Assembly: GCA_008017265.1 (NCBI GenBank)
Contig: SSHC01000029.1
Coordinates: 1 to 35,079 of the forward strand
Direction: 5' to 3'
Source of the DNA: Aeromicrobium sp.
GTDB taxonomy: Bacteria; Actinomycetota; Actinomycetes; Propionibacteriales; Nocardioidaceae
DNA: 35,079 nucleotides
Shown here: positions 25,408 through 33,068 of the stretch, in pieces
How positions within the stretch are numbered: position 1 is the first letter of the stretch
Layout of the letters: every line of letters begins with the position of its first letter
Program-made: the position numbers and the translations under genes
The notes under the pieces: model-generated
The model's input: only the letters and a program-made list of their open reading frames with translations
Database searches by the model: none
Told to the model about the DNA's origin: nothing

Positions 25408-26883
25408 TTGCAGGATTCAGGTTTCAATGACGGTAGTGACCTCGACTCACTGTGGGAAACGGCGACAAGTGCACTTTCGAAAGGCGCGAAGGTTTGGGTA
25501 TACAACGCCAAACCACTCTCGTTTCAAAACGACATGTTGATTATTGCGGTGCCCGATGAACTCACGCGTACGCAAATGGAATCACGTGTGCGTCCTGCTA
25601 TCGAGCAGGCGTTCTCGAGCCTCACCGAATCAGATGTACGCCTCATCGTCACGATCGATACATCACTAACAACAACCGAAAAACAATTAGAGACAAATCC
25701 CCATGTCGACAAATTGATAAACGAAGAGGTTGAAGATTCTTTCGTAGATTTGTCGGACGACGATTTCGACGATGATGATCTCACCCCTAGTTGGGTGAGC
25801 CGATCAACCGCAATCGGCCCAGCTGTATCGCAAGCGAATCTCGCCGATACACGACTCAACCCCCGATACAAATTTGAGAACTTTGTTATCGGTTCGTCGA
25901 ACCGGTTCGCTCATGCCGCTGCGGTGGCAGCGGCCGAATCGCCAGGTAAGGCCTACAACCCGCTCGTTATTCACGGCGACTCCGGTTTAGGCAAGACCCA
26001 CTTACTGCACGCGATCGGTCACTATGTACTCGCGCTCTATCCCTCTTCACGAGTCAGATACGTCAGTTCTGAGGAATTTGTCAACGATGTGATTAACGCG
26101 ATCGGTCAAAACAAGACACCTGCGCTACGACGCAAGTATCGAGAAATTGACGTCCTACTCGTCGATGACATCCAGTTCATCGAGAACAAGGATGCAACGC
26201 AAGAAGAGTTCTTCCACACGTTCAACGCCCTACATAACGAAAACAAACAAATCGTTATGACTTCAGACCGTCCACCCACACAATTGAAGACTCTCGAAGA
26301 TCGACTTCGAAATCGGTTCTCGTGGGGCCTTCAGACAGAAATGTTGGCGCCCGACCTTGAGACCCGTATCGCCATCTTGAAAAAGAAGGCCGGAAACGAG
26401 GACTTGGATGTCCCTGCAGATGTGCTGGAATTTATTGCCAGCAAGGTGCAACGAAATATCCGAGAGTTGGAAGGCGCACTTATCCGCGCTACTGCCTATG
26501 CAAATCTGAACGGTTCACCTGTTGATCTTCGATTGGCACAAATTGCCTTGAAGGATTTGGTGACTGAAGGTGATGATCCCGAAATCACTAGCGGCATGAT
26601 CATTTCGCAGACCGCGGCCTACTCCGAGTACACGATCGAAGAGCTCATTGGATCAAGCCGGGCAAGAAACTTGGCTCAAGCTCGACAGATCGCGATGTAC
26701 CTATGTCGTGAACTCACCGAAATGTCCTTGCCTCAAATCGCCGAAGAATTCGGTGGACTACACCACACGACAGTCATGCACGCTGAACGCAAGATTCGAA
26801 AGCTCATGTCCGAAAACCGTGCGGTGTATAACCAGGTCACTGATTTGACGGCAAGTATTCGCCAACAAGCTCGCACAAAATGA
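25408..26883 (+). CDS. dnaA: chromosomal replication initiator DnaA
   Basis: DnaA binds origin boxes and opens the duplex. The 491-residue protein has domain I at about 1-85 and an acidic linker (domain II) to about 145. The AAA+ domain follows, with NPLVIHGDSGLGKTHLL (Walker A at 190-197), LLVDDIQFIENK (Walker B) and RNRFSWGLQTEM (box VII). Domain IV contains RQIAMYLCRELTEMSLPQIA. Its DNA-recognition motif reads GGLHHTTVMHA at about 449-459, whereas nearly all DnaA proteins have G-R/K-D-H-T-T-V; thus Arg/Lys to Leu451 and Asp to His452. The TTG start at 25408 has GGAG eight bases upstream. All other key motifs are intact. Confidence 0.97.
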   Translation: MQDSGFNDGSDLDSLWETATSALSKGAKVWVYNAKPLSFQNDMLIIAVPDELTRTQMESRVRPAIEQAFSSLTESDVRLIVTIDTSLTTTEKQLETNPHVDKLINEEVEDSFVDLSDDDFDDDDLTPSWVSRSTAIGPAVSQANLADTRLNPRYKFENFVIGSSNRFAHAAAVAAAESPGKAYNPLVIHGDSGLGKTHLLHAIGHYVLALYPSSRVRYVSSEEFVNDVINAIGQNKTPALRRKYREIDVLLVDDIQFIENKDATQEEFFHTFNALHNENKQIVMTSDRPPTQLKTLEDRLRNRFSWGLQTEMLAPDLETRIAILKKKAGNEDLDVPADVLEFIASKVQRNIRELEGALIRATAYANLNGSPVDLRLAQIALKDLVTEGDDPEITSGMIISQTAAYSEYTIEELIGSSRARNLAQARQIAMYLCRELTEMSLPQIAEEFGGLHHTTVMHAERKIRKLMSENRAVYNQVTDLTASIRQQARTK

Positions 26884-27219
26884 TGTGCACTTATGCACGT
26901 CTGCGGTTAAACCTGTGAATGAACATGAACTAGCCGTGGACAAATGACAAGAAAGTGTGAACCAACTGTGAACGGATTTCATCAATCCACAACAACGTGT
27001 GTGAATGGCTCCTGGTCACTCACATTTCATGCACAAGCACGCTGGCTGGAATCACAGTGAAATCGTGAGTTCTCCACAGAATCCACAGCCCCTACTACGA
27101 CGACTAAATAAATAACAACATCTCAACCAAAGAAGAAGTTACTGCGCGACCTTGTGTGCATAAGCACGTTCATGCAATAACCTTCAAGACAGTGACTAGT
27201 GAAGGAAAGGTCAAAACTC
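26884..27219. other. oriC: oriC, dnaA-dnaN part, with DnaA-box-like sites
   Basis: A 336-bp region without a gene. Box-like 9-mers are TTGTCCACG at 26935-26943 (-), TTCTCCACA at 27070-27078 (+), GAATCCACA at 27079-27087 (+) and TTATGCACA at 27155-27163 (-). A weaker TTATGCACG lies at 26891-26899 (+). The tandem pair at 27070-27087 abuts a GC tract and a trinucleotide run (separate entry). The stretch 27104-27122 is the most A/T-rich in the region and is the likely unwinding site. Confidence 0.75.
27070..27118 (+). other. probable origin unwinding element: DnaA box pair, GC spacer, DnaA-trios, A/T-rich DUE
   Basis: Two tandem 9-mers (TTCTCCACA, GAATCCACA) are followed by GCCC. Then comes CTACTACGACGACTA at 27092-27106 and AAATAAATAA. 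Read on the opposite strand in the 3' to 5' sense this is GAT-GAT-GCT-GCT-GAT-TTA, which resembles the DnaA-trio repeat that guides DnaA onto single strands in Bacillus subtilis. The order box, GC cluster, trios, A/T-rich matches the described basal unwinding system. Confidence 0.55.
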
Positions 27220-28362
27220 GTGAAATTTCGCATTGACCGCGACGTACTTGCTGATGCCGTTTCGTGGACTGCCCGCAGTTTGCCCAATCGGCCCAGCGTC
27301 CCAGTACTTGCCGGCCTGTTGCTGTCTACCCAAAACAACGAGTTGACGCTTTCGGGTTTCGACTACGAAACCTCGACTCGTGCCACGCTGCCTGCCGATG
27401 TGACTGAAGATGGTCAAGCGTTGGTATCAGGTCGATTGCTAGCCGAGATCGTCAAGGCCCTTCCACCGAAGTCGGTAGATGTTGAGCTCGATGGCGCGAA
27501 AGTCCGAGTTTCTTGTGGCAGTGCTCGATTCAATTTGCAAACAATGCCTGTTGACGAATATCCACGCCTCCCCGATATGCCTGCTTCCACCGGCACCGTC
27601 GACGCACATGAGTTCGCGACCGCCGTTGCCCAAGCGAGTGCGGCGGCCGGGCGCGACGATATGTTGCCATTACTGACGGGCGTTCGGCTCGAACTTGAAG
27701 GTTCCACCGTCTCGCTACTTGCGACTGATCGATTCCGTGCCAGCCTGCGTGACTTGACGTGGTTCCCAGAGTCTTCTGATATTTCTGCCCACGCACTCGT
27801 CCCAGCGAAAGTTCTTTCCGACACGGCTCGATCGCTCACGGCAGGTAAAGACATCACGATCGCGATCGCTGCGGGTGACAGCGGCGATGGGCTGATCGGG
27901 TTCGAAGGGACCGTTGCGGGTGGTACGCGGCGCACGACGACGCGTTTGTTAGAGGGAGAATTCCCACGGGTACGTCAGCTTTTTGCGGCGCAACCCGAAA
28001 CCACAGCCCATGTCACTACAGGTGCATTTAGCGACGCCGTCAAGCGCGTTGCTCTCGTGGCCGAACGAAATACCCCTATTCGTCTGACCTTTAGCGAAGG
28101 TTCGGTGACGCTCGAAGCCGGAAGTGGCGATGACGCGCAGGCATCAGAAACTCTTGAGGCCACCATTGAAGGGCCGGACATCACCATCGGATTCAACCCG
28201 AGCTACCTCCTCGAAGGTCTCTCGGTCATGACCGAACCCGTGGTGCAATTCTCGTTCACCCAACAAACCAAAGCCGCGTCGATGGCGGGAGTCAAAGAAA
28301 TCGGTGCTGACCCAGATGGTGCGTTCCGCTACTTGATCATGCCTGTGCGTTTGCAGAACTAA
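27220..28362 (+). CDS. dnaN: DNA polymerase III beta subunit (sliding clamp)
   Basis: The clamp tethers polymerase III to DNA. The 380-residue product begins KFRIDRDVLADAVSWTARSL, with NRPSVPVLAGLLL, the usual first-domain motif. Three clamp folds follow and it ends RYLIMPVRLQN, close to the standard LMPMRL-type end. I chose the GTG at 27220, with GAAAGG nine bases upstream, which gives the conserved start MKFR. An in-frame GTG at 27199 would add seven unconserved residues. Confidence 0.97.
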   Translation: MKFRIDRDVLADAVSWTARSLPNRPSVPVLAGLLLSTQNNELTLSGFDYETSTRATLPADVTEDGQALVSGRLLAEIVKALPPKSVDVELDGAKVRVSCGSARFNLQTMPVDEYPRLPDMPASTGTVDAHEFATAVAQASAAAGRDDMLPLLTGVRLELEGSTVSLLATDRFRASLRDLTWFPESSDISAHALVPAKVLSDTARSLTAGKDITIAIAAGDSGDGLIGFEGTVAGGTRRTTTRLLEGEFPRVRQLFAAQPETTAHVTTGAFSDAVKRVALVAERNTPIRLTFSEGSVTLEAGSGDDAQASETLEATIEGPDITIGFNPSYLLEGLSVMTEPVVQFSFTQQTKAASMAGVKEIGADPDGAFRYLIMPVRLQN

Positions 28363-28366
28363 ACAC

Positions 28367-29494
28367 ATGCATGTTTCCGAATTGACCCTTGTCGATTTTC
28401 GATCTCACCGAAACGTTGCGATCGAGCTGACACAAGGGTCAACGGTTTTTATTGGCTCAAACGGTCAAGGAAAAACCAACCTTGTCGAAGCGATTGACTA
28501 TCTGGCCCGGATGGATTCGCACCGCGTTTCGGCCGATGCACCACTCGTGCGCGTGGGTGCCGACTGCGCAATCGTTCGCACCGTCGTCAAGAGAGACGAC
28601 CGCGAACTTCAGATCGAAATTGAGATTAATCCACACAAAGCGAATCGCGTACGAGTTAATCAGAACGTCTTAACAAGAAATCGAGATCTTGTCGGCATTG
28701 TGAAAACGGTTGTGTTTTCACCAGAAGACCTTGTGCTCGTCAAGGGTGACCCGAGCGATCGGCGCCGGTTCTTAGACCAACTCGTCGTCATGCAGATACC
28801 GAGATTGACGCAAACGCGCGCCGATGTAGATCGCATCTTGAAACAGCGAAATGCGTTACTGAAGTCGGCTCGAGGCCGGTCAGGGTTTGACACAAACACG
28901 CTCGATATTTGGGATGAACATTTGGCCCGTGCAGGATCACAACTGATATCGGCGCGACTCGATCTGTTGGACGAGTTCGCGCCCTTCCTCAGCGAGTCGT
29001 ACGCGAATGTTGCCGCACTTGCAGCGAATCATCGCCGCGATGTCACAGCTGTCTACAAGTCGAGCGTCGAAGGCATCGGCGAAAGCCGCGATGCAGACGA
29101 GATCTTTCAACTATTGAGAAACGCCTTAAAGTCACATCGATCTGCCGAACTAGATCGGGGCGTCACTCTCGTTGGGCCACACCGCGACGACATGGTGCTC
29201 AGCATCGGAGACATGCCGGCAAAAGGGTATGCCAGTCATGGTGAAATGTGGTCGCTAGCTTTGGCTTTGCGATTGGCATCGCATGCACTTCTGCGTCGCG
29301 ATGGTGACGATCCGATTCTGATCCTCGACGATGTTTTCGCTGAACTCGACTCGGGTCGAAGATCACAACTAGCGGAACTTGTTGCCGATACCGAGCAGGT
29401 ATTGATTACTGCTGCCGTTGCTGAAGACGTGCCCGACGTCTTGTCAGGAACTCGGTTTGTCGTCAACGATGGTCTAGTGAGTGCCGATGAGTGA
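28367..29494 (+). CDS. recF: DNA replication/repair protein RecF
   Basis: RecF is an SMC-like ATPase that helps load RecA at gaps. The 375-residue protein has VSELTLVDFRSHRNVAIEL at the start and Walker A GSNGQGKTNLVEAIDYLA near residue 28. GPHRDDMVLSIGDMPAKGYASHGE is the signature-motif region and ILILDDVFAELDSGRRSQL the Walker B/D-loop. It starts 4 bp after dnaN and has no clear ribosome-binding site, so it probably depends on coupling. It overlaps dciA by 8 bp. Confidence 0.96.
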   Translation: MHVSELTLVDFRSHRNVAIELTQGSTVFIGSNGQGKTNLVEAIDYLARMDSHRVSADAPLVRVGADCAIVRTVVKRDDRELQIEIEINPHKANRVRVNQNVLTRNRDLVGIVKTVVFSPEDLVLVKGDPSDRRRFLDQLVVMQIPRLTQTRADVDRILKQRNALLKSARGRSGFDTNTLDIWDEHLARAGSQLISARLDLLDEFAPFLSESYANVAALAANHRRDVTAVYKSSVEGIGESRDADEIFQLLRNALKSHRSAELDRGVTLVGPHRDDMVLSIGDMPAKGYASHGEMWSLALALRLASHALLRRDGDDPILILDDVFAELDSGRRSQLAELVADTEQVLITAAVAEDVPDVLSGTRFVVNDGLVSADE

Positions 29495-29978
29495 GCAAAG
29501 CAACGAGGACGCCTTGCGCCTTGCGCGCGAACTCGCGGACGCCTATCGAGGACAAGCACGAAAAGTCACGCCGAAGAAGAAGCAGGCTCCCCCTCCCCGC
29601 ATTGAATCACGCCGTGATCTTCGCGAAGACGCTGTTCCAATCAATGGTGTTCTCAACGACTTGATTTCAGAGCAAGGTTGGGGGAAAGCGTTAGCCGGAA
29701 CTCGGGTGTTTTCAGACTGGCCTCTCATCGTGGGAGACCAGGTCGCGCAGCACACGAAGGTCGAGCATTTTGCTGACGGAGTTGTCTACGTACTGGCAGA
29801 TTCGACTGCATGGGCGAAAGAATTGACACTACTGGCACCACGGATTGTTGCCCGATTGAACGAGCATTTGGGTGATGGTGAAGTCCAGCGAATCGACGTC
29901 AAAGGACCACAAGCGCCGTCATGGAAGAGCGGACCGAGGTCGGTAAAGGGCCGTGGGCCACGAGACACCTACGGTTGA
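29487..29978 (+). CDS. dciA: DciA-like DUF721 protein (putative helicase-loading factor)
   Basis: A 163-residue DUF721 protein at the conserved place between recF and gyrB (Rv0004 position). The N-terminus is charged and basic (RGQARKVTPKKKQ). The DUF721 core at about residues 60-140 contains DWPLIVGDQVAQHTKVEHF, GVVYVLADSTAWAKELTLL and RLNEHLGDGEVQRIDVKGP. DUF721/DciA proteins are linked to loading of the replicative helicase DnaB in bacteria lacking DnaC. The ATG at 29487 overlaps recF; a GTG two codons upstream is possible. Its 3' end overlaps that of the convergent PAP2 gene by 10 bp. Confidence 0.88.
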   Translation: MSEQSNEDALRLARELADAYRGQARKVTPKKKQAPPPRIESRRDLREDAVPINGVLNDLISEQGWGKALAGTRVFSDWPLIVGDQVAQHTKVEHFADGVVYVLADSTAWAKELTLLAPRIVARLNEHLGDGEVQRIDVKGPQAPSWKSGPRSVKGRGPRDTYG

Positions 29979-30769
29979 TCGGCAGCCAGTCTTGCCGAAA
30001 GAACCATGGTGGCCCCCACCAAACTGATACACGTCAGAATTACGAGGGCGCCGGCAGGGCTGGGTAGACCGAGATCGATGAAAACAATCAAGATGAACGC
30101 GGTGGTTCCACCAAGAATGCTCGCTGCGATGAACTCTCGCGTGCGCGAAGAGACAGGCTTGTGAGTCAACGACACGAGTGTGGCCCAAACTCCGGTCACG
30201 GCTAGCGCCGAAATGACATCGGCGGGTCGATGCCATCCAGCGATGATGGTCGAAACACCGGCCAAGGAGACGACTACGGTCTTGAGAAATACGAGAAACC
30301 CTCTCGTACGTTGGGGCGCGATCATGATTGCGGCGACGGCAAAGGAAGCGGCCATGGTGGTATGTCCACTCGGCAAACTGTTATGAGATCCCCACCCAAA
30401 ATCTGGGCGCGAAACCACGAGTGCTTTCAGGAACTGAGTCGCGACATTTGCGCCGAGGACAAGAATTACGGCCGTCCCAACTGATATCCAGGAGCGGCGA
30501 ATCAACTGCAAACTCCAGAAATACGCGAGTAAGAGACCGGCGATACCAATCGCGAGGTATCCCAGAGAACTCAATACCGAAAGCGAAGCATCAAGGTTTT
30601 CTTGGACAGCGAGCATTCCCAACTGATCAATGCGTTGGCCGCGCGGGTCTTGAATTGCGAACCGAACGATGAGATACAGCGAACCGAGCGAGAACGCAAA
30701 TCCCAGAGTCCTGACCACAATCGAAAAGAAGAGCGATTTGGTATAACTCACGGAGTAACTTTGCACCAA
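29969..30769 (-). CDS. PAP2-family membrane phosphatase
   Basis: A 266-residue membrane protein with about six to seven helices. The phosphatase motifs are KALVVSRP (motif 1), LPSGHTT (motif 2) and AGWHRPADV (motif 3, with His and Asp). Such enzymes dephosphorylate lipid phosphates such as undecaprenyl pyrophosphate or phosphatidylglycerol phosphate on the outer face; the substrate here is unknown. The start is uncertain: TTG 30769, GTG 30766 or GTG 30751 are in frame, none with a clear ribosome-binding site. It lies on the opposite strand between dciA and gyrB, where many actinobacteria have no gene or a same-strand small gene. Its end overlaps dciA by 10 bp. Confidence 0.87.
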   Translation of the reverse strand: MVQSYSVSYTKSLFFSIVVRTLGFAFSLGSLYLIVRFAIQDPRGQRIDQLGMLAVQENLDASLSVLSSLGYLAIGIAGLLLAYFWSLQLIRRSWISVGTAVILVLGANVATQFLKALVVSRPDFGWGSHNSLPSGHTTMAASFAVAAIMIAPQRTRGFLVFLKTVVVSLAGVSTIIAGWHRPADVISALAVTGVWATLVSLTHKPVSSRTREFIAASILGGTTAFILIVFIDLGLPSPAGALVILTCISLVGATMVLSARLAADQP

Positions 30770-30971
30770 CTATCGATACGAAATGTGTCGACTCCCCCGA
30801 ACTTCCAAACTGACACAGAGTCGAATTAGTTTGTGAATTCCTGTCTATCCCTACGGTCGTCGGTCTTTTCGGGGCGCAAAAGGCGCAAATTTTTCGTCTC
30901 ATGAGCCACAGAGATTCAAAATGGCAACCAGATAACTGTCAACAACGCACCATTGGCGTGAATTAGGCCCG

Positions 30972-30977
30972 TACAAT
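30972..30977 (+). promoter_or_regulatory. -10 box of a probable leaderless gyrB mRNA
   Basis: TACAAT lies at -12 to -7 relative to the gyrB GTG at 30984. The six bases between contain no ribosome-binding site. TTGGCG at 30953-30958 is nearby, but its 13-bp spacing is too short for a standard -35. Confidence 0.6.
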
Positions 30978-30983
30978 GAACAA

Positions 30984-32969
30984 GTGACTGTTGAGCCAGA
31001 GAACCCCACTTCATACGACGCAAGCAATATTCAGGTCCTTGAGGGCCTGGAAGCTGTCCGTAAGCGTCCGGGCATGTATATCGGATCAACCGGTGAGCGC
31101 GGTCTCCACCACTGTGTGTATGAAGTTGTGGATAACTCGGTCGATGAAGCCCTCGCGGGATACGCGAGTGAAATTGTCGTCGTATTGCAAGACGACGGTG
31201 GTGTGCGCGTGGTCGACGATGGTCGCGGAATTCCAGTCGACGAACACCCGGTCGAAAAGATCCCTGCCGTTACGCTCGTCCTCACCTCCTTGCATGCCGG
31301 CGGCAAATTCGGCGGCGGCGGATACAAGGTTTCTGGCGGTTTGCACGGTGTCGGTGTTTCGGTAGTCAACGCACTGTCCACGAAGCTCTTCGTGGAAGTC
31401 AAGCGGGATGGATTCATCTGGACTCAATCGTTTACCTACGGTGAACCAGATGGGCCGCTGGCCAAAGGTGACGCGACCGAAGAAACTGGCACCACCGTCA
31501 CCTTCTACGCGAGTGACGAAATTTTCGAAACGACTGAGTACGACTACGAGACACTCAAGACTCGCTTTAGAGAAATGGCGTTCCTCAATAAAGGGCTCCA
31601 AATCACCTTGCGTGATGAACGCAATCTCGTGGAGACAGAAGACGAAAAAGATGTCGACGCGCTTGAGCACGAAGTGACGTTCCGTTACGACGACGGGCTA
31701 GTCGATTACGTCAAGCACATCAACGTCGGCAGCCGCACACCGATCCATTCTGAAATCATCAGTTTCGATCGTGAAGATACTGAAAGCGGACTATCGCTCG
31801 AGATGGCGATGCAGTGGAATATGGGATTCAGTGAATCGGTGCACACCTTCGCAAACACCATCAACACGCACGAGGGTGGAACGCACGAAGAAGGTTTCCG
31901 TGCTGCTCTCACGACCACCGTGAATCGTTTCGCCGAAACGAACAACTTGATCAAGAAGAAAGAAGATCGACTCACCGGCGATGACATTCGCGAAGGTCTG
32001 ACGGCGATCATTTCGGTCAAGTTGGAAGAACCTCAATTCGAGGGTCAAACAAAAACCAAGCTTGGTAACACCGAAGCGAAGGGCTTTGTTCAACAAATCC
32101 TTAACGACGAACTCGCAGCGTGGTTTGAACGCAATCCGAACGAAGGTAAAAACATCGTTCGTAAATCGATCGATGCGGCCGCTGCTCGTATGGCTGCGCG
32201 TAAAGCACGGGATCTTGCACGTAATCGCAAGGGATTCCTCGGCGGCGGCGGGCTTCCAGGAAAGTTGTCGGATTGTTCCAGTACCGAACCTGAAGAATGC
32301 GAGATCTTCATCGTGGAGGGCAACTCGGCTGGCGGTTCAGCCAAGGGTGGCCGTGAACCACGTACGCAAGCGATCCTGCCATTGCGTGGAAAAATTCTTA
32401 ACGTTGAGAAAGCACGGATTGACAAAATCCTGCAGAACACCGAAGTTCAAGCCATCATCAGTGCGCTCGGTACCGGTGTTCACGATGATTTCGATATCGA
32501 AAAACTTCGCTATCACAAGATCGTGTTGATGGCTGATGCTGACGTTGATGGCCAACACATCACCACATTGCTTTTGACGTTGCTGTTCCGTTTCATGAAG
32601 CCACTTATCGATGCGGGCCATGTTTATTTGGCGCAGCCACCGTTGTATCGCATCAAGTGGTCGAATGGGCCGCACGAACTCGCCTATTCAGATCGCGAAC
32701 GGGATGCGTTGCTTGAGGCAGGTACCGAAGCCGGACGTCGACTTCCAAAAGAGGCACCAATCCAGCGGTACAAGGGTCTTGGTGAAATGAACGATTCGGA
32801 ATTGTGGGAAACCACCATGGATCCAGATCGTCGATTGCTTCGCCAAGTTCAACTCGAAGACGCAGCAATTGCAGACGAAATTTTCATGATCCTCATGGGT
32901 GAGGACGTTGAACAGCGGCGTTCGTTTATTCAACGAAACGCCAAAGATGTTCGATTCCTGGACATTTAA
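30984..32969 (+). CDS. gyrB: DNA gyrase subunit B
   Basis: GyrB supplies the ATPase of gyrase, which introduces negative supercoils. The 661-residue protein has the GHKL ATPase with [42 protein letters not shown] and [15 protein letters not shown]. The transducer domain follows. The TOPRIM domain has the glutamate motif [15 protein letters not shown], the loop [13 protein letters not shown], and the metal-binding DADVDGQHI. It ends [18 protein letters not shown], the normal C-terminus. The GTG start fits the leaderless promoter. gyrA starts 42 bp downstream. Confidence 0.98.
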   Translation: MTVEPENPTSYDASNIQVLEGLEAVRKRPGMYIGSTGERGLHHCVYEVVDNSVDEALAGYASEIVVVLQDDGGVRVVDDGRGIPVDEHPVEKIPAVTLVLTSLHAGGKFGGGGYKVSGGLHGVGVSVVNALSTKLFVEVKRDGFIWTQSFTYGEPDGPLAKGDATEETGTTVTFYASDEIFETTEYDYETLKTRFREMAFLNKGLQITLRDERNLVETEDEKDVDALEHEVTFRYDDGLVDYVKHINVGSRTPIHSEIISFDREDTESGLSLEMAMQWNMGFSESVHTFANTINTHEGGTHEEGFRAALTTTVNRFAETNNLIKKKEDRLTGDDIREGLTAIISVKLEEPQFEGQTKTKLGNTEAKGFVQQILNDELAAWFERNPNEGKNIVRKSIDAAAARMAARKARDLARNRKGFLGGGGLPGKLSDCSSTEPEECEIFIVEGNSAGGSAKGGREPRTQAILPLRGKILNVEKARIDKILQNTEVQAIISALGTGVHDDFDIEKLRYHKIVLMADADVDGQHITTLLLTLLFRFMKPLIDAGHVYLAQPPLYRIKWSNGPHELAYSDRERDALLEAGTEAGRRLPKEAPIQRYKGLGEMNDSELWETTMDPDRRLLRQVQLEDAAIADEIFMILMGEDVEQRRSFIQRNAKDVRFLDI

Positions 32970-33011
32970 CCCTGACAACGGCCCGCGAATCGACTTTCTG
33001 AAAGCGAAGAG

Positions 33012-33068
33012 ATGACTGAAACCCCAATGGAATCCGACCGGATCGAACCCGTCTAGTTGCAACACGAG
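33012..33068 (+). other. GyrA-like N-terminal codons interrupted by an in-frame TAG
   Basis: From the ATG at 33012 the frame reads TETPMESDRIEPV, then TAG at 33054-33056, then LQHE directly before the MQRSYIDYA of GyrA. The 14 codons before the stop match the usual actinobacterial GyrA N-terminus (a form like DRIEPVDLQQEM), so they are lost coding sequence rather than a chance ORF. A single G-to-T change in a GAG codon would create the stop. The catalytic tyrosine is codon 125 from this ATG, which fits a full-length protein. Confidence 0.85.

Noticed and set aside
27199..27219. Upstream GTG start for dnaN
   Set aside because: It adds seven unconserved residues that contain the ribosome-binding site of the GTG at 27220.
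33054..33056. Reassignment of TAG as a sense codon to explain gyrA
   Set aside because: TAG ends several ordinary genes in this window (MATE gene at 794-796, lipoprotein at 1594-1596, rsmG at 22174-22176), and no other gene has an internal TAG.
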